From Alteromonas sp. a30 (GTDB lineage Bacteria; Pseudomonadota; Gammaproteobacteria; Enterobacterales; Alteromonadaceae): a DNA stretch of 64,000 nucleotides. Location: NCBI RefSeq assembly GCF_026788005.1, contig NZ_JABEPE010000016.1, positions 47,182 to 111,181 of the forward strand, in the 5' to 3' direction. The position numbers and the translations under genes are program-made. Shown here in pieces: positions 7,948 to 16,466 of this stretch. Each line of letters starts with the position of its first letter. The stretch's first letter is position 1. The notes under the pieces were generated by a model. It did not search any database. It was not told where the DNA came from and was given only the letters and a program-made list of their open reading frames with translations.

Positions 7948-9054
7948 ATGTACTGTGCAGATTGTGAGAAGTTAGAAAATTACTTTTTTGATAATACAAC
8001 GTTCTGGCTATTTTTGCCGACATTAGACAGCGTTGGGAAAGCACTAACCTATTGTCAGTCGAGCAACTATCCAGTTACAAAACAATCATCTCACTGTTTG
8101 AGTGTTGAAGTGTCACGCGCCCAAATTCAACACTTCCTGCTTGGAATTTATGGCGAGTTTGAGCCGCCAGAAGTCGCGAATACCAAAGTGACGACCACCG
8201 CCGGCGCAGCACCTAACCTTGAAGACATGGGGCGGATGGTATCGGCGGAAGTGTTAGTCAATCGCTTTAATAGCGCATGGATGATTGACTCCATTACCGA
8301 GCATCGCTACGAAACGCACTTTCAGCCTATTTTCACTCTCGATGACCAAGGTCAACATCATGCTTATGGGCAGGAAGGTTTGTTCCGCATTCGCGATAAC
8401 AACAATGTCATTGTGCCGCCGGGCTTGGCTTTCCAATTGGCTGAACATTCCGACCTTTTATTTTCATTGGACTTAGCTGCACGACGTTCAGCGGTATCGC
8501 ACTACGCCATGGCAAAGCTAAACGGAAAGTTGTTTATCAACTTTAACCCTTCCAGTATTTACGACCCATCCTATTGTTTACGAGCTACGGCTTCTGCCAT
8601 TAGTGCACTTGGCATCCCCCCCTCTAATGTCGTTTTTGAAATTACCGAAACCCACAATGTAACCAACGAATCAGTGATGAAAGGGATTTTGAATTTTTAC
8701 CGTAATGCGGGCTTTGGTGTGGCGCTGGATGACATTGGCTCAGGTTGGTCTGGTTTGAACATGCTGCATAAATTGCGCCCCGATTACGTAAAAATCGATA
8801 TGGAATTAGTGCGGAATATTCATATCGACAGCTACAAGCAAGCCATTGTTAAACACTTAGTGCAAATTGCCCATGCTAATGGCGCAAAAGTGGTGGCAGA
8901 AGGCATTGAAACCGAAGACGAATTGGCAGTGTTAAAACAGTACAAGCCAGATTATTACCAAGGTTATTATTTTGCTAAACCATCATTTTTTGAAGCTCAG
9001 TGTACCGTGCAAGAACAGCAGCGTATAAAGGCTATTTTGACCGGTGTTCAATAG
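7948..9054 (+). CDS. EAL-domain cyclic-di-GMP phosphodiesterase
   Basis: A soluble 368-residue protein. The first 110 residues are a divergent, partly Cys-containing region that I do not recognise. The rest is an EAL domain. The signature is EGLFR instead of EALLR, but the glutamate is kept, and the other active-site elements are visible: NFNPSS, EITET, DDIGSG (for DDFGTG), KIDMELV, VAEGIET and YYQGYYFAKP. It should therefore hydrolyse c-di-GMP to pGpG. ATG at 7948 follows GAGG by five bases and is preferred to an in-frame GTG six bases earlier. It stands alone between the exporter gene and the amidotransferase and is not obviously part of either unit. No GGDEF or membrane segment is present. 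Confidence 0.88.
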   Translation: MYCADCEKLENYFFDNTTFWLFLPTLDSVGKALTYCQSSNYPVTKQSSHCLSVEVSRAQIQHFLLGIYGEFEPPEVANTKVTTTAGAAPNLEDMGRMVSAEVLVNRFNSAWMIDSITEHRYETHFQPIFTLDDQGQHHAYGQEGLFRIRDNNNVIVPPGLAFQLAEHSDLLFSLDLAARRSAVSHYAMAKLNGKLFINFNPSSIYDPSYCLRATASAISALGIPPSNVVFEITETHNVTNESVMKGILNFYRNAGFGVALDDIGSGWSGLNMLHKLRPDYVKIDMELVRNIHIDSYKQAIVKHLVQIAHANGAKVVAEGIETEDELAVLKQYKPDYYQGYYFAKPSFFEAQCTVQEQQRIKAILTGVQ

Positions 9055-9085
9055 CATTTATCAATAGCGTTTATGCCCAACGACT

Positions 9086-10234
9086 TTAATCCCTTTTAGG
9101 TACACGGGACTTAATTTCAGCAACGACAGACTTCCTATTTCGATAGGTTTCTGCCGATTGCACCATGGCCGTGAAAATACGCTTGGCGTTTTCGGTTCTT
9201 TCCTGCGCCTTTTTCCCCATCCCCTTATCCTGACCCGGCATACCCGGCAAATATGATTCGGGATGCCACTGAACACCCAAAACCGGTGCGCCATGCTTGG
9301 AACTCACACCTTCAACCGTTTCAGGGACACGTTTATCTCTTGATTTCGCTTTTGCGCTAATTTCTAAAGAATCGTTCGGGTTCAAAGGTTGGTTAGGCGC
9401 TTGACTCAAGCGCTCTCCACTACTTTTCCCCGTGGTTTTAGCAACTGCCCAATGCGTAGAGTTCACATCATGTACTGTATGCGCTCTACGGTTGCCGCGA
9501 TTCGAAGAAGAATCCTCTTTGCCTCTAGAGATACTGTCTAACAAAGTTCCTCGTCGTGTACCTACATCATGGCTCAACGACCAAGTTTCACTTCGATCTT
9601 CTGCCTTATGGAAGCTTCTTTCGTCTTCTGGCAGTGTTTCCACTTCTCCGCCATAAGCTTCGAGTAAACGCCAAGTACCCGCACAAACAGCCATGACCGG
9701 CATACCTAATGTCTTGGCTTTTTGAATCATCTGCTTTTCGTAAGCTGCACGGCTTTCATGCTCATCTACTTGGTAGGCTTTTCTTGGTAGATTGAGATCT
9801 CGGTCTAACTTATCTGACGGGTCTCTGGCGGTCTGTGTGTCGTTACGGTAAGGACCACCGGGAATATAGAGCATATCAATGTCCTTTAACGTATCAGCAC
9901 CGAAAGTTCTATCGGGTGTCGATGGCCCACTTGCACCTTTGGGCAGTGTTTGTGGGTTAGGCGCTGTCACTCCTTTTACTTTTCCTATGTTCGCAATGGC
10001 TTCTCTGTCATGCTCCACATGAACCTTGCCTCGACTATCATTTCGGAAACTTACACCAATGTTAACCGCGCGAGTTTGCGTAGCTTTTGGAGCAGGAGTT
10101 TTCAGCACATTGCTGACCAAACCTAACGCTTTTCGCGAGCGTAAATCATTAGCAGGCTGCGCTCTGCCAGTATTCTTAGGAGCGCTTTGTTGCAGTTTAG
10201 GGGAAGATGGTGAATCGCCTTTGTACCCTTTCAT
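9086..10234 (-). CDS. C26-type class I glutamine amidotransferase-like hydrolase with long disordered N-terminus
   Basis: A 382-residue protein resembling gamma-glutamyl-GABA hydrolase (PuuD) and other C26 peptidases. The nucleophile is C184 in MAVCAGTW, and the His-Glu pair is in VQWHPE (H324, E326). HDVNSTHWA matches the family's VNSxH segment, and LYIPGGPY is the oxyanion-region strand. The first 55 residues are rich in Ser, Pro, Lys and Gln, with no signal peptide. Charged, low-complexity insertions lie around residues 130-160 and 205-290, much longer than in PuuD. It is monocistronic and no polyamine genes adjoin it. The substrate is probably a gamma-glutamyl compound. The tail and insertions could instead point to a secreted or effector role, which is speculation. 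Confidence 0.75.
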   Translation of the reverse strand: MKGYKGDSPSSPKLQQSAPKNTGRAQPANDLRSRKALGLVSNVLKTPAPKATQTRAVNIGVSFRNDSRGKVHVEHDREAIANIGKVKGVTAPNPQTLPKGASGPSTPDRTFGADTLKDIDMLYIPGGPYRNDTQTARDPSDKLDRDLNLPRKAYQVDEHESRAAYEKQMIQKAKTLGMPVMAVCAGTWRLLEAYGGEVETLPEDERSFHKAEDRSETWSLSHDVGTRRGTLLDSISRGKEDSSSNRGNRRAHTVHDVNSTHWAVAKTTGKSSGERLSQAPNQPLNPNDSLEISAKAKSRDKRVPETVEGVSSKHGAPVLGVQWHPESYLPGMPGQDKGMGKKAQERTENAKRIFTAMVQSAETYRNRKSVVAEIKSRVPKRD

Positions 10235-10429
10235 ATTTTATCCCTTGGCTTCACTATACTCACTACGAACTTGCCTTAGTAAATACAACAAAAATTTTTT
10301 GACCAAATCGATTTATATCAACTTTTTTGTACAAAATACAAACACTATTTAATGTCATCTTGTACAGGTTTAAGTCGTATTGATAGCAGGAATGTGTCGG
10401 ACTACGTACTACATACCTGTTCCAAACTA

Positions 10430-10539
10430 TCAGTCACCTGTGAGAGTTAGGAGCCACCCCTTAGCCACAGGGAAGCGGCTGTGGAGCTTACAGGGAGTAT
10501 CCACGGCGAGTTTGCAATAAATATCTGTGAGGTGACTGA
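10430..10539. repeat. Non-coding element bounded by inverted repeat TCAGTCACCT, with internal hairpin
   Basis: TCAGTCACCT at 10430-10439 is exactly inverted at 10530-10539, and pairing continues weakly inward (TGTGAGA against TCTGTGA). Inside, CCACAG (10465-10470) can pair with CTGTGG (10479-10484) across an eight-base loop. The interior has no convincing ORF. The arrangement fits either a small folded RNA or a MITE-like scar. It is the only notable content of the 322-base gap at 10235-10556. Confidence 0.45.
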
Positions 10540-10556
10540 CAATTAAACATCGATAT

Positions 10557-11297
10557 TTAGGAGAAAAAGGTGAGGACATTCAGTAAAAACCGGTGCTCAA
10601 CTTCATCAGTAACAATAGCTCGTAGTTCAAAAGAATGTTTACATTGATGCACCACTTGGCTGTGTATCTCGACGGTATCGGTTATTTGAGCCCCCGCATT
10701 TTTCAACATCGAAGTGGTATCTTGAGCGAGCATATCCATATTAGCTTCATTACGACAGCTATCCACCAAAAATGCTTGATAACGTTGAACAAGATCATCG
10801 TATTCATTTGGGTGCATTTCTTTAAAATTCGAACTATTACTTGATGAAAATAAACTGCCTTCTTCTTCTGGAGGGGATGTGGGCGAAGCTTCCTTGTGAC
10901 GTTGGTGACGCCCCACAGCGTACATCAATGTATTTGTCAGCAGATTGCCCGATGAAATATACGATTTCACAACATAATCTTCGGCACCATCATTAACCGC
11001 TTGTAAGCCAAATTCTTCGTTATCATTTCCGGTTAACACCACCACAGGAGAAGAAGGTGCTTTGGCAAGTACCTTATGCAATGAATTAAGGCCGGTACTA
11101 TCTGGCAAGTTCAAATCAACCAACAAAACGTCATAAGTATTTTCAGAGAGCTTATCTATTGCTTCTTCCAATGAACCTGCTTGAGTCAATTCAAACTTTT
11201 TGCCAATTAACCGCCGCACCACAGCGGCATCAGCCAAATCATCTTCAACATGTAACACCGATAACGTCTTATTTGATAGCGCATTATGTTCCAACAT
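10557..11297 (-). CDS. Response regulator with REC domain and unassigned C-terminal region
   Basis: Residues 10-130 form a receiver domain: the acidic pair EDD near residue 18, the phospho-acceptor aspartate in LLVDLNLP, VVLTGND and the lysine in DYVVKSY. Residues 150-246 are an extra helical region without a recognised output domain. A poly-Ser/Glu linker joins the two. The ATG lies inside the end of the giant sensor gene (14-base overlap) and follows GGAG, so it is translationally coupled to the sensor and very probably receives phosphate or signals from the same pathway. No DNA-binding helix-turn-helix is visible. A protein-protein or adaptor role is likely. Confidence 0.85.
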   Translation of the reverse strand: MLEHNALSNKTLSVLHVEDDLADAAVVRRLIGKKFELTQAGSLEEAIDKLSENTYDVLLVDLNLPDSTGLNSLHKVLAKAPSSPVVVLTGNDNEEFGLQAVNDGAEDYVVKSYISSGNLLTNTLMYAVGRHQRHKEASPTSPPEEEGSLFSSSNSSNFKEMHPNEYDDLVQRYQAFLVDSCRNEANMDMLAQDTTSMLKNAGAQITDTVEIHSQVVHQCKHSFELRAIVTDEVEHRFLLNVLTFFS

Positions 11298-14200
11298 TCT
11301 CCACTCCTTGCCTTACCGACATCTTCAGAAAGTGCGAAAATGTATCTTCCGACATCGGACGCCCAAAGTAATACCCCTGTAAATATTGCACGCCTAGCTG
11401 ACGTAACAGCTTTTTCTGCTCTAGTGTTTCTACGCCTTCTGCGACCACAGTCGCCCCAATTCCAATTGCCATTTCAATTGCCGCCTTTATAACGGCTCTA
11501 TCGGTAGAGTTATTAACAATTTCAGACACAAAAGAGCGGTCAATTTTGATGATGTCTATCGGGAATGTACGTAAATAACTCAATGCCGAATAGCCCGTGC
11601 CGAAATCATCCAACGCTATTTTTGCGCCCCGTTCCCGTAACCATTCAATGTTACTAAACGCTCGGTTATTGTGACTTTTCAAGAAAATCGATTCAGTGAC
11701 CTCAAAGGTTAGCCCCGTTAAATCCGCGTCATTGGGATCAATAACATCACCAAGGTGGCGACCTTTTGAATCCATTGTAATGATGTCTTTGATGTTATCC
11801 CGAGATAAATTACGAGCACTGAGGTTAATCGACACGCGGAAATTGGCACCACACACCGTGCGAAAGTGCATCAAATCAATCGTGGCAAGAGAAGCCATAC
11901 TTTTGGTAATAGCACTGATCAAACCGCTATTTTCCGCGTGGGGAATGAAATCATTGGGTCCTAGAATCCCAAGGTCTTCATGTTCCCAACGTGCTAGCGC
12001 CTCACATCCTGCCACCTTATCGGTTTCAGCATCAATAATTGGCTGGTAATACGGCACAATACAGTTGTGTTCGATAGCTTCACGAAGATCCACTTCTAGC
12101 TGCAATCGTTGACGTGCTTCCACATTCATATTCTTGCGATGGAAAGCAAAGCCACTCCTGCCGGTTTTTTTAACGTCATACATGGCGGCATCACAATTGG
12201 AGAGTAACTCTGATGAAGAAACGCCATCATCCGGGTACAACGCAATGCCCACCGAAGCGGAAATGAAGATTTGTTGACCATCAATAATAATGGGTTCCTC
12301 TAATGCTTTAATCAGATTAGTCGCCACCTTTTCTGGCGCTTGATCCCGATGGAAATTTGGCATCAACAGAACGAACTCATCACCACCAAACCGGCTAAAT
12401 GTATCTGAATTACGAATGAGCCGACTGACTCTACTGGCGACTTCAATCAGTAATTTATCCCCGGCCTCATGACCCATTGAATCATTCACTTCTTTGAAAT
12501 GATCAAGGTCAATGAACATAACCGCTACGGACGCATCTTCTCGTCGAGCAAAGCGAACTTCTTGATTAAGCCTATCCAGCAGAAGCACTCTATTGGGGAG
12601 TCCAGTTAGCGGGTCGTAGTTTGCTTGACGCTGAATAGTGGTTTCAAATTCGTGACGCTCGGTAATATTACGCAGCATGATGATATAGGAAGCTTCACTG
12701 TATGAGCCCCCCAGTTCCATTGTGCGCACTTCTGCCTCTAACACGACAAGGCCATCTTTACCTGCCGTAAGATGTAACTCACCATTCCAAAAACCATTTT
12801 CTTCTAAAGAATTGGAGATCTCATCGTTGAAAGCATGGTGTGGTGGATGAAGAGGGAATATGTCTAATACCTTGCCAATAACCTGACTTTCTTCTACTTC
12901 CAACATTTCCATTAGCACGGGATTAACCGCAATGCATCGAGTTTGTGCATCCAATAACAACACCCCTTCATGAGTCGCATTAAATACACTCGCTTGAAGT
13001 TGCAGTTTTCTATAGGCTTTGCTTTGGCTGAATTCTTCACGGAACACCACCACCGCCTGAGAGTCAGGTTCATTCAAAAATTGGCAACTCGCCAGTAGCA
13101 CTTCCACCACCTTACTCTTACTACTTTTTGTCGTGTCTCGTTTGATGTTCTTGTGCTGGTTCGTGTCGGATTCCAATATCAAGGACAACGATTTGATTTC
13201 TTCATCGTTCAGGTATCGGTCCACAGAATGCCCAACCAAGTTGGATAATTTTTTATTGAACAGCTTTTCCATAGCCAGATTTGCAAACACAATGTTGCGT
13301 TTTTTGTCAATTATGACCATTGCATCAAGTGTGGTCTGCAACATAGTGGATAACAAATTACTTAATGTGGCACCGGAATGCGGTACATCTTTGGCGATGT
13401 TGCTAGTGTTATCGTAAGTCAGTCCTGTGACATATTGAGTCACGCCATCTTGTTTGATGGGAAAAGACATCGTTTTCAAAACATGTGGTCGGCCGGTAAC
13501 GGGGTGCACAATATTGATTTCTTGAACCCAACCTTCTTGCTTGTCCTCCGAATAACGCTTGAACAGCGCCGCAGAAGACTTCTCATCCATAACTTTTAAT
13601 AAGTAACGAGGGTCACGTAACGCAAGCTGGGGATCAAGGCCAAACACATTACGAAACCCCTTGCTGACGTAAGTAAACTTCCCAAAGTTTGGCTCTTGCA
13701 CCCAAAAAACAATATGTGGGTTATCGATAAACAGGTTAAACAATTCATTGGTTTTTTTCAGAACCCGTTTTTGTCGCTCAATTTCGGTAATATCCACCAG
13801 ACCAATGACAATACCATCTGTATCACCCTGTGCATTTTCATAAGGCTTGAGCTCAACGCGGTAATAATACTCATTTATTTCCCACTCAAATTGGCGCTGA
13901 GTTGAGTCTAAAAGCACATTCTGCATTTCTTGCATCAATGTCGATACCGGAACACGAATGCGTAGTGAGGTAAAGTTTCGACCAATGTCGTGTTTGGTTA
14001 ATCCCAAAACACGTACCGCTTGCGAGTTAAAAGTGCGAATCAGCATATCGCGATTCACCACCACCAGCCCCGTGCCTGACGCATCTTGAATGTTATTTAG
14101 ATCGGCATTAACGCTAGTCAGTTCTTGCGTCTTCTCATGCAGCTCATCATTAACGGTACGCAGTTCCTCATTTGTAGCTTGTAACTCCTCATTTGACGTC

Positions 14201-16275
14201 GCCAACTCCTCATTAGACGCTTGCAGCTCTTCACTTGACGCCTGCATTTCTTCATTTAATGACTGCAATTCTTCATGCGTCGCTTCCAAGTCCTGCATCA
14301 CAATATTTAAATGCTCTTTGGTGATATTGAGCTCGTCTTGTAATTGATTGATCTCTCCTTCTCTAGACGCATGTTCGTCCGTAGCTGGCACAATGCTAAC
14401 AGCGTCTATCTCATTGGCTTCTACAGAGATACTCACTAAAAACAAGCGTTCATCTTTTTTGTTTATTGGTGTTACCTGCAATTTATAACGTGTATGACTA
14501 TCCTCGGCGCAGACCACCGACAAACAACATGGCTCTGATTCACTTACTTCTCCAACACGATGCAATAACATACGCAAACCGGAACGGAATTCTTCGCGTA
14601 TCATTTTGGTGATATCTAAGTCGATACTGCCTTCACCTATCTGGAAGAACGATTGCGTATCACCAAACAGCTCTTGAACTTTGAAGTTAGCGTTGATCAA
14701 CGCCGTTGGTGGCGCGTAAGTTTTTAGCAAGTTGTCGCGCAAAATTTGTCGATACGAAATACATTCGCTTTTTCCGTAGTGACCTGCATTTCTTAGCTTA
14801 GGCATTGTTAATGTTGTCCTATTCAACGTGCCTAAGTGCGATGTTTTCGCTATGTCGTTGCGCTTAAAGAGCCGATATTTCCCTTGTTTTTTAAACAGCT
14901 CACTATTGTTTATAGACTCCGACTCCCCGAGAAATAACAAACCACCGGGATTTAACACGTAATGGAACAAGCTAATCAATTGCTTTTGAAGGTCTCGTTT
15001 GAAATAAATCATCACATTGCGACATGACACCAAATCGAGCTTTAAAAAAGGTGGGCTATTGGTTAAATTTTGAGGTGAAAACATCACTCTATCCCTGATG
15101 TTTTTATTTACCCGAAACCCCTCTTTGCAACTGGTAAAGAAACGCGTTAATCGAGTTTCATCTATATCTTTGGCAATAGCGGTGGAGTACACGCCTTTTC
15201 GAGCAAAATCCAACGCCTTTTCGTCAATATCAGTGGCAAAAATGCGTGAGCGTTCTAAAGCATTAATAGGTTCCAATAACTCACATAAAATCATCGCTAG
15301 GCTATACGCTTCTTCACCGGTTGCACATCCGGGAACCCAAATGCGAATTTCAGCTTCCTTCGGCTTGCTTTCAATGCACGCTTGCAAACTGGTTTTCAGA
15401 GTTTCAAACGCCTCGGGATCTCGGAAGAAGTTGGTTACAGAGATGAAAAAGCTCTGCGTTAATAGGCTTGCCTCGTCCTCGTTATTTTCCAAAAACGTGG
15501 CATATTGATTAAGCCCTTGCATCTGAGAAGCGCTGGCTCTGCGTTCAATCTGACGCTGAAGCGTGTCCACTTTATAGCGACTAAAATCCAAATTCCCTTT
15601 TTCCGAGACAATTGCCAAGATTTTAGCAATCACATCGTCTTCATTTTCAGTGCTTTCTCTTTTGGCGTCGAGTTGATGGGAAGTTTGTAGTAGTGCCTCA
15701 ATCGTGGCACCCACTTCGTGCGGCTGCATTTGATAGTCGGCACCACTCAGTGCGATTGCTGCCGCTGGCATAGAAGGATATTCTGCCGTTTCCGGCTCTT
15801 GAATGATGGTCAACCCTCCCGCAGCACGAATGGCCCTGCAACCCTGCGCACCATCGCTACCGCTGCCAGATAAAACAACGCCGCAACAGTTTTTCCCTTG
15901 GTGCGCGGCCATGCTCAAGAAAAGCTTATCGATAGACGGTTTCGGACCCACATCACAGTCGATAGGCTCCGGGTGAACATGTCCCTTGCTTACCGTAATA
16001 TGAAAATTAGGAGGACAAACATAGATCCGTCCCGTTTCAATCACCATAACTTCATTTACGTCATCAACCGGAAGTTTCGCTTCTTTTCTCAACAACTCCA
16101 CAAGCAAACTGTTATGACTTGGGGACAAATGCTGGGCAACAATAAATGCGAGACCGCAATCCTGAGGAATATGCCGGACCAACTCCCGCAGTGGACTTAA
16201 ACCGCCTGCACTAGCCCCAATGCCGACAACTGGACAATACGTATTTTCGAGGTCAATTTGCGAGGTTTCGTTCAT
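11284..16275 (-). CDS. CheB-CheR-multiPAS-GGDEF-EAL hybrid signalling protein
   Basis: A 1663-residue cytoplasmic protein. In order: CheB methylesterase (GASAGG near residue 22, QHLSPSH, SGSGSDG, so the Ser-His-Asp triad is present); CheR methyltransferase with SAM-binding VPGCATGEEAYS near residue 320; a long leucine-rich coiled coil (repeats of EELQATNEEL type, about 640-720); at least three to four PAS domains; a diguanylate cyclase with intact GGDEF near residue 1320; and an EAL domain with intact GCEALARW and AEGVET. It could thus modify receptors and both make and break c-di-GMP. The ATG at 16275 follows AAGGAAG by four bases and is preferred to a start ten codons upstream. It is divergent from the histidine kinase gene and overlaps the downstream regulator. 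Confidence 0.92.
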   Translation of the reverse strand: MNETSQIDLENTYCPVVGIGASAGGLSPLRELVRHIPQDCGLAFIVAQHLSPSHNSLLVELLRKEAKLPVDDVNEVMVIETGRIYVCPPNFHITVSKGHVHPEPIDCDVGPKPSIDKLFLSMAAHQGKNCCGVVLSGSGSDGAQGCRAIRAAGGLTIIQEPETAEYPSMPAAAIALSGADYQMQPHEVGATIEALLQTSHQLDAKRESTENEDDVIAKILAIVSEKGNLDFSRYKVDTLQRQIERRASASQMQGLNQYATFLENNEDEASLLTQSFFISVTNFFRDPEAFETLKTSLQACIESKPKEAEIRIWVPGCATGEEAYSLAMILCELLEPINALERSRIFATDIDEKALDFARKGVYSTAIAKDIDETRLTRFFTSCKEGFRVNKNIRDRVMFSPQNLTNSPPFLKLDLVSCRNVMIYFKRDLQKQLISLFHYVLNPGGLLFLGESESINNSELFKKQGKYRLFKRNDIAKTSHLGTLNRTTLTMPKLRNAGHYGKSECISYRQILRDNLLKTYAPPTALINANFKVQELFGDTQSFFQIGEGSIDLDITKMIREEFRSGLRMLLHRVGEVSESEPCCLSVVCAEDSHTRYKLQVTPINKKDERLFLVSISVEANEIDAVSIVPATDEHASREGEINQLQDELNITKEHLNIVMQDLEATHEELQSLNEEMQASSEELQASNEELATSNEELQATNEELRTVNDELHEKTQELTSVNADLNNIQDASGTGLVVVNRDMLIRTFNSQAVRVLGLTKHDIGRNFTSLRIRVPVSTLMQEMQNVLLDSTQRQFEWEINEYYYRVELKPYENAQGDTDGIVIGLVDITEIERQKRVLKKTNELFNLFIDNPHIVFWVQEPNFGKFTYVSKGFRNVFGLDPQLALRDPRYLLKVMDEKSSAALFKRYSEDKQEGWVQEINIVHPVTGRPHVLKTMSFPIKQDGVTQYVTGLTYDNTSNIAKDVPHSGATLSNLLSTMLQTTLDAMVIIDKKRNIVFANLAMEKLFNKKLSNLVGHSVDRYLNDEEIKSLSLILESDTNQHKNIKRDTTKSSKSKVVEVLLASCQFLNEPDSQAVVVFREEFSQSKAYRKLQLQASVFNATHEGVLLLDAQTRCIAVNPVLMEMLEVEESQVIGKVLDIFPLHPPHHAFNDEISNSLEENGFWNGELHLTAGKDGLVVLEAEVRTMELGGSYSEASYIIMLRNITERHEFETTIQRQANYDPLTGLPNRVLLLDRLNQEVRFARREDASVAVMFIDLDHFKEVNDSMGHEAGDKLLIEVASRVSRLIRNSDTFSRFGGDEFVLLMPNFHRDQAPEKVATNLIKALEEPIIIDGQQIFISASVGIALYPDDGVSSSELLSNCDAAMYDVKKTGRSGFAFHRKNMNVEARQRLQLEVDLREAIEHNCIVPYYQPIIDAETDKVAGCEALARWEHEDLGILGPNDFIPHAENSGLISAITKSMASLATIDLMHFRTVCGANFRVSINLSARNLSRDNIKDIITMDSKGRHLGDVIDPNDADLTGLTFEVTESIFLKSHNNRAFSNIEWLRERGAKIALDDFGTGYSALSYLRTFPIDIIKIDRSFVSEIVNNSTDRAVIKAAIEMAIGIGATVVAEGVETLEQKKLLRQLGVQYLQGYYFGRPMSEDTFSHFLKMSVRQGVENVGT

Positions 16276-16466
16276 AAGCTTCCTTGAAAGAGCACTAAAA
16301 GCCAACTATAGGTTATGAACGTAAGCCGACTTTCCCCCCCATACATCGGTTACGTTGTTATTCGGTACGTGTAAATAAGCATTGTCAAAAAATGAGAAAA
16401 AACAAATTCTCCAACGACTTTATTATTTAAGTACGTTTTTTTTAACGAAATTTAAGTGGTGACGAG

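Noticed and set aside
14090..14347. Ser/Cys-rich frame opposite the coiled coil of the CheB/CheR hybrid
   Set aside because: It is the antisense of repeated EELQATNEEL-type codons, with no ribosome site.
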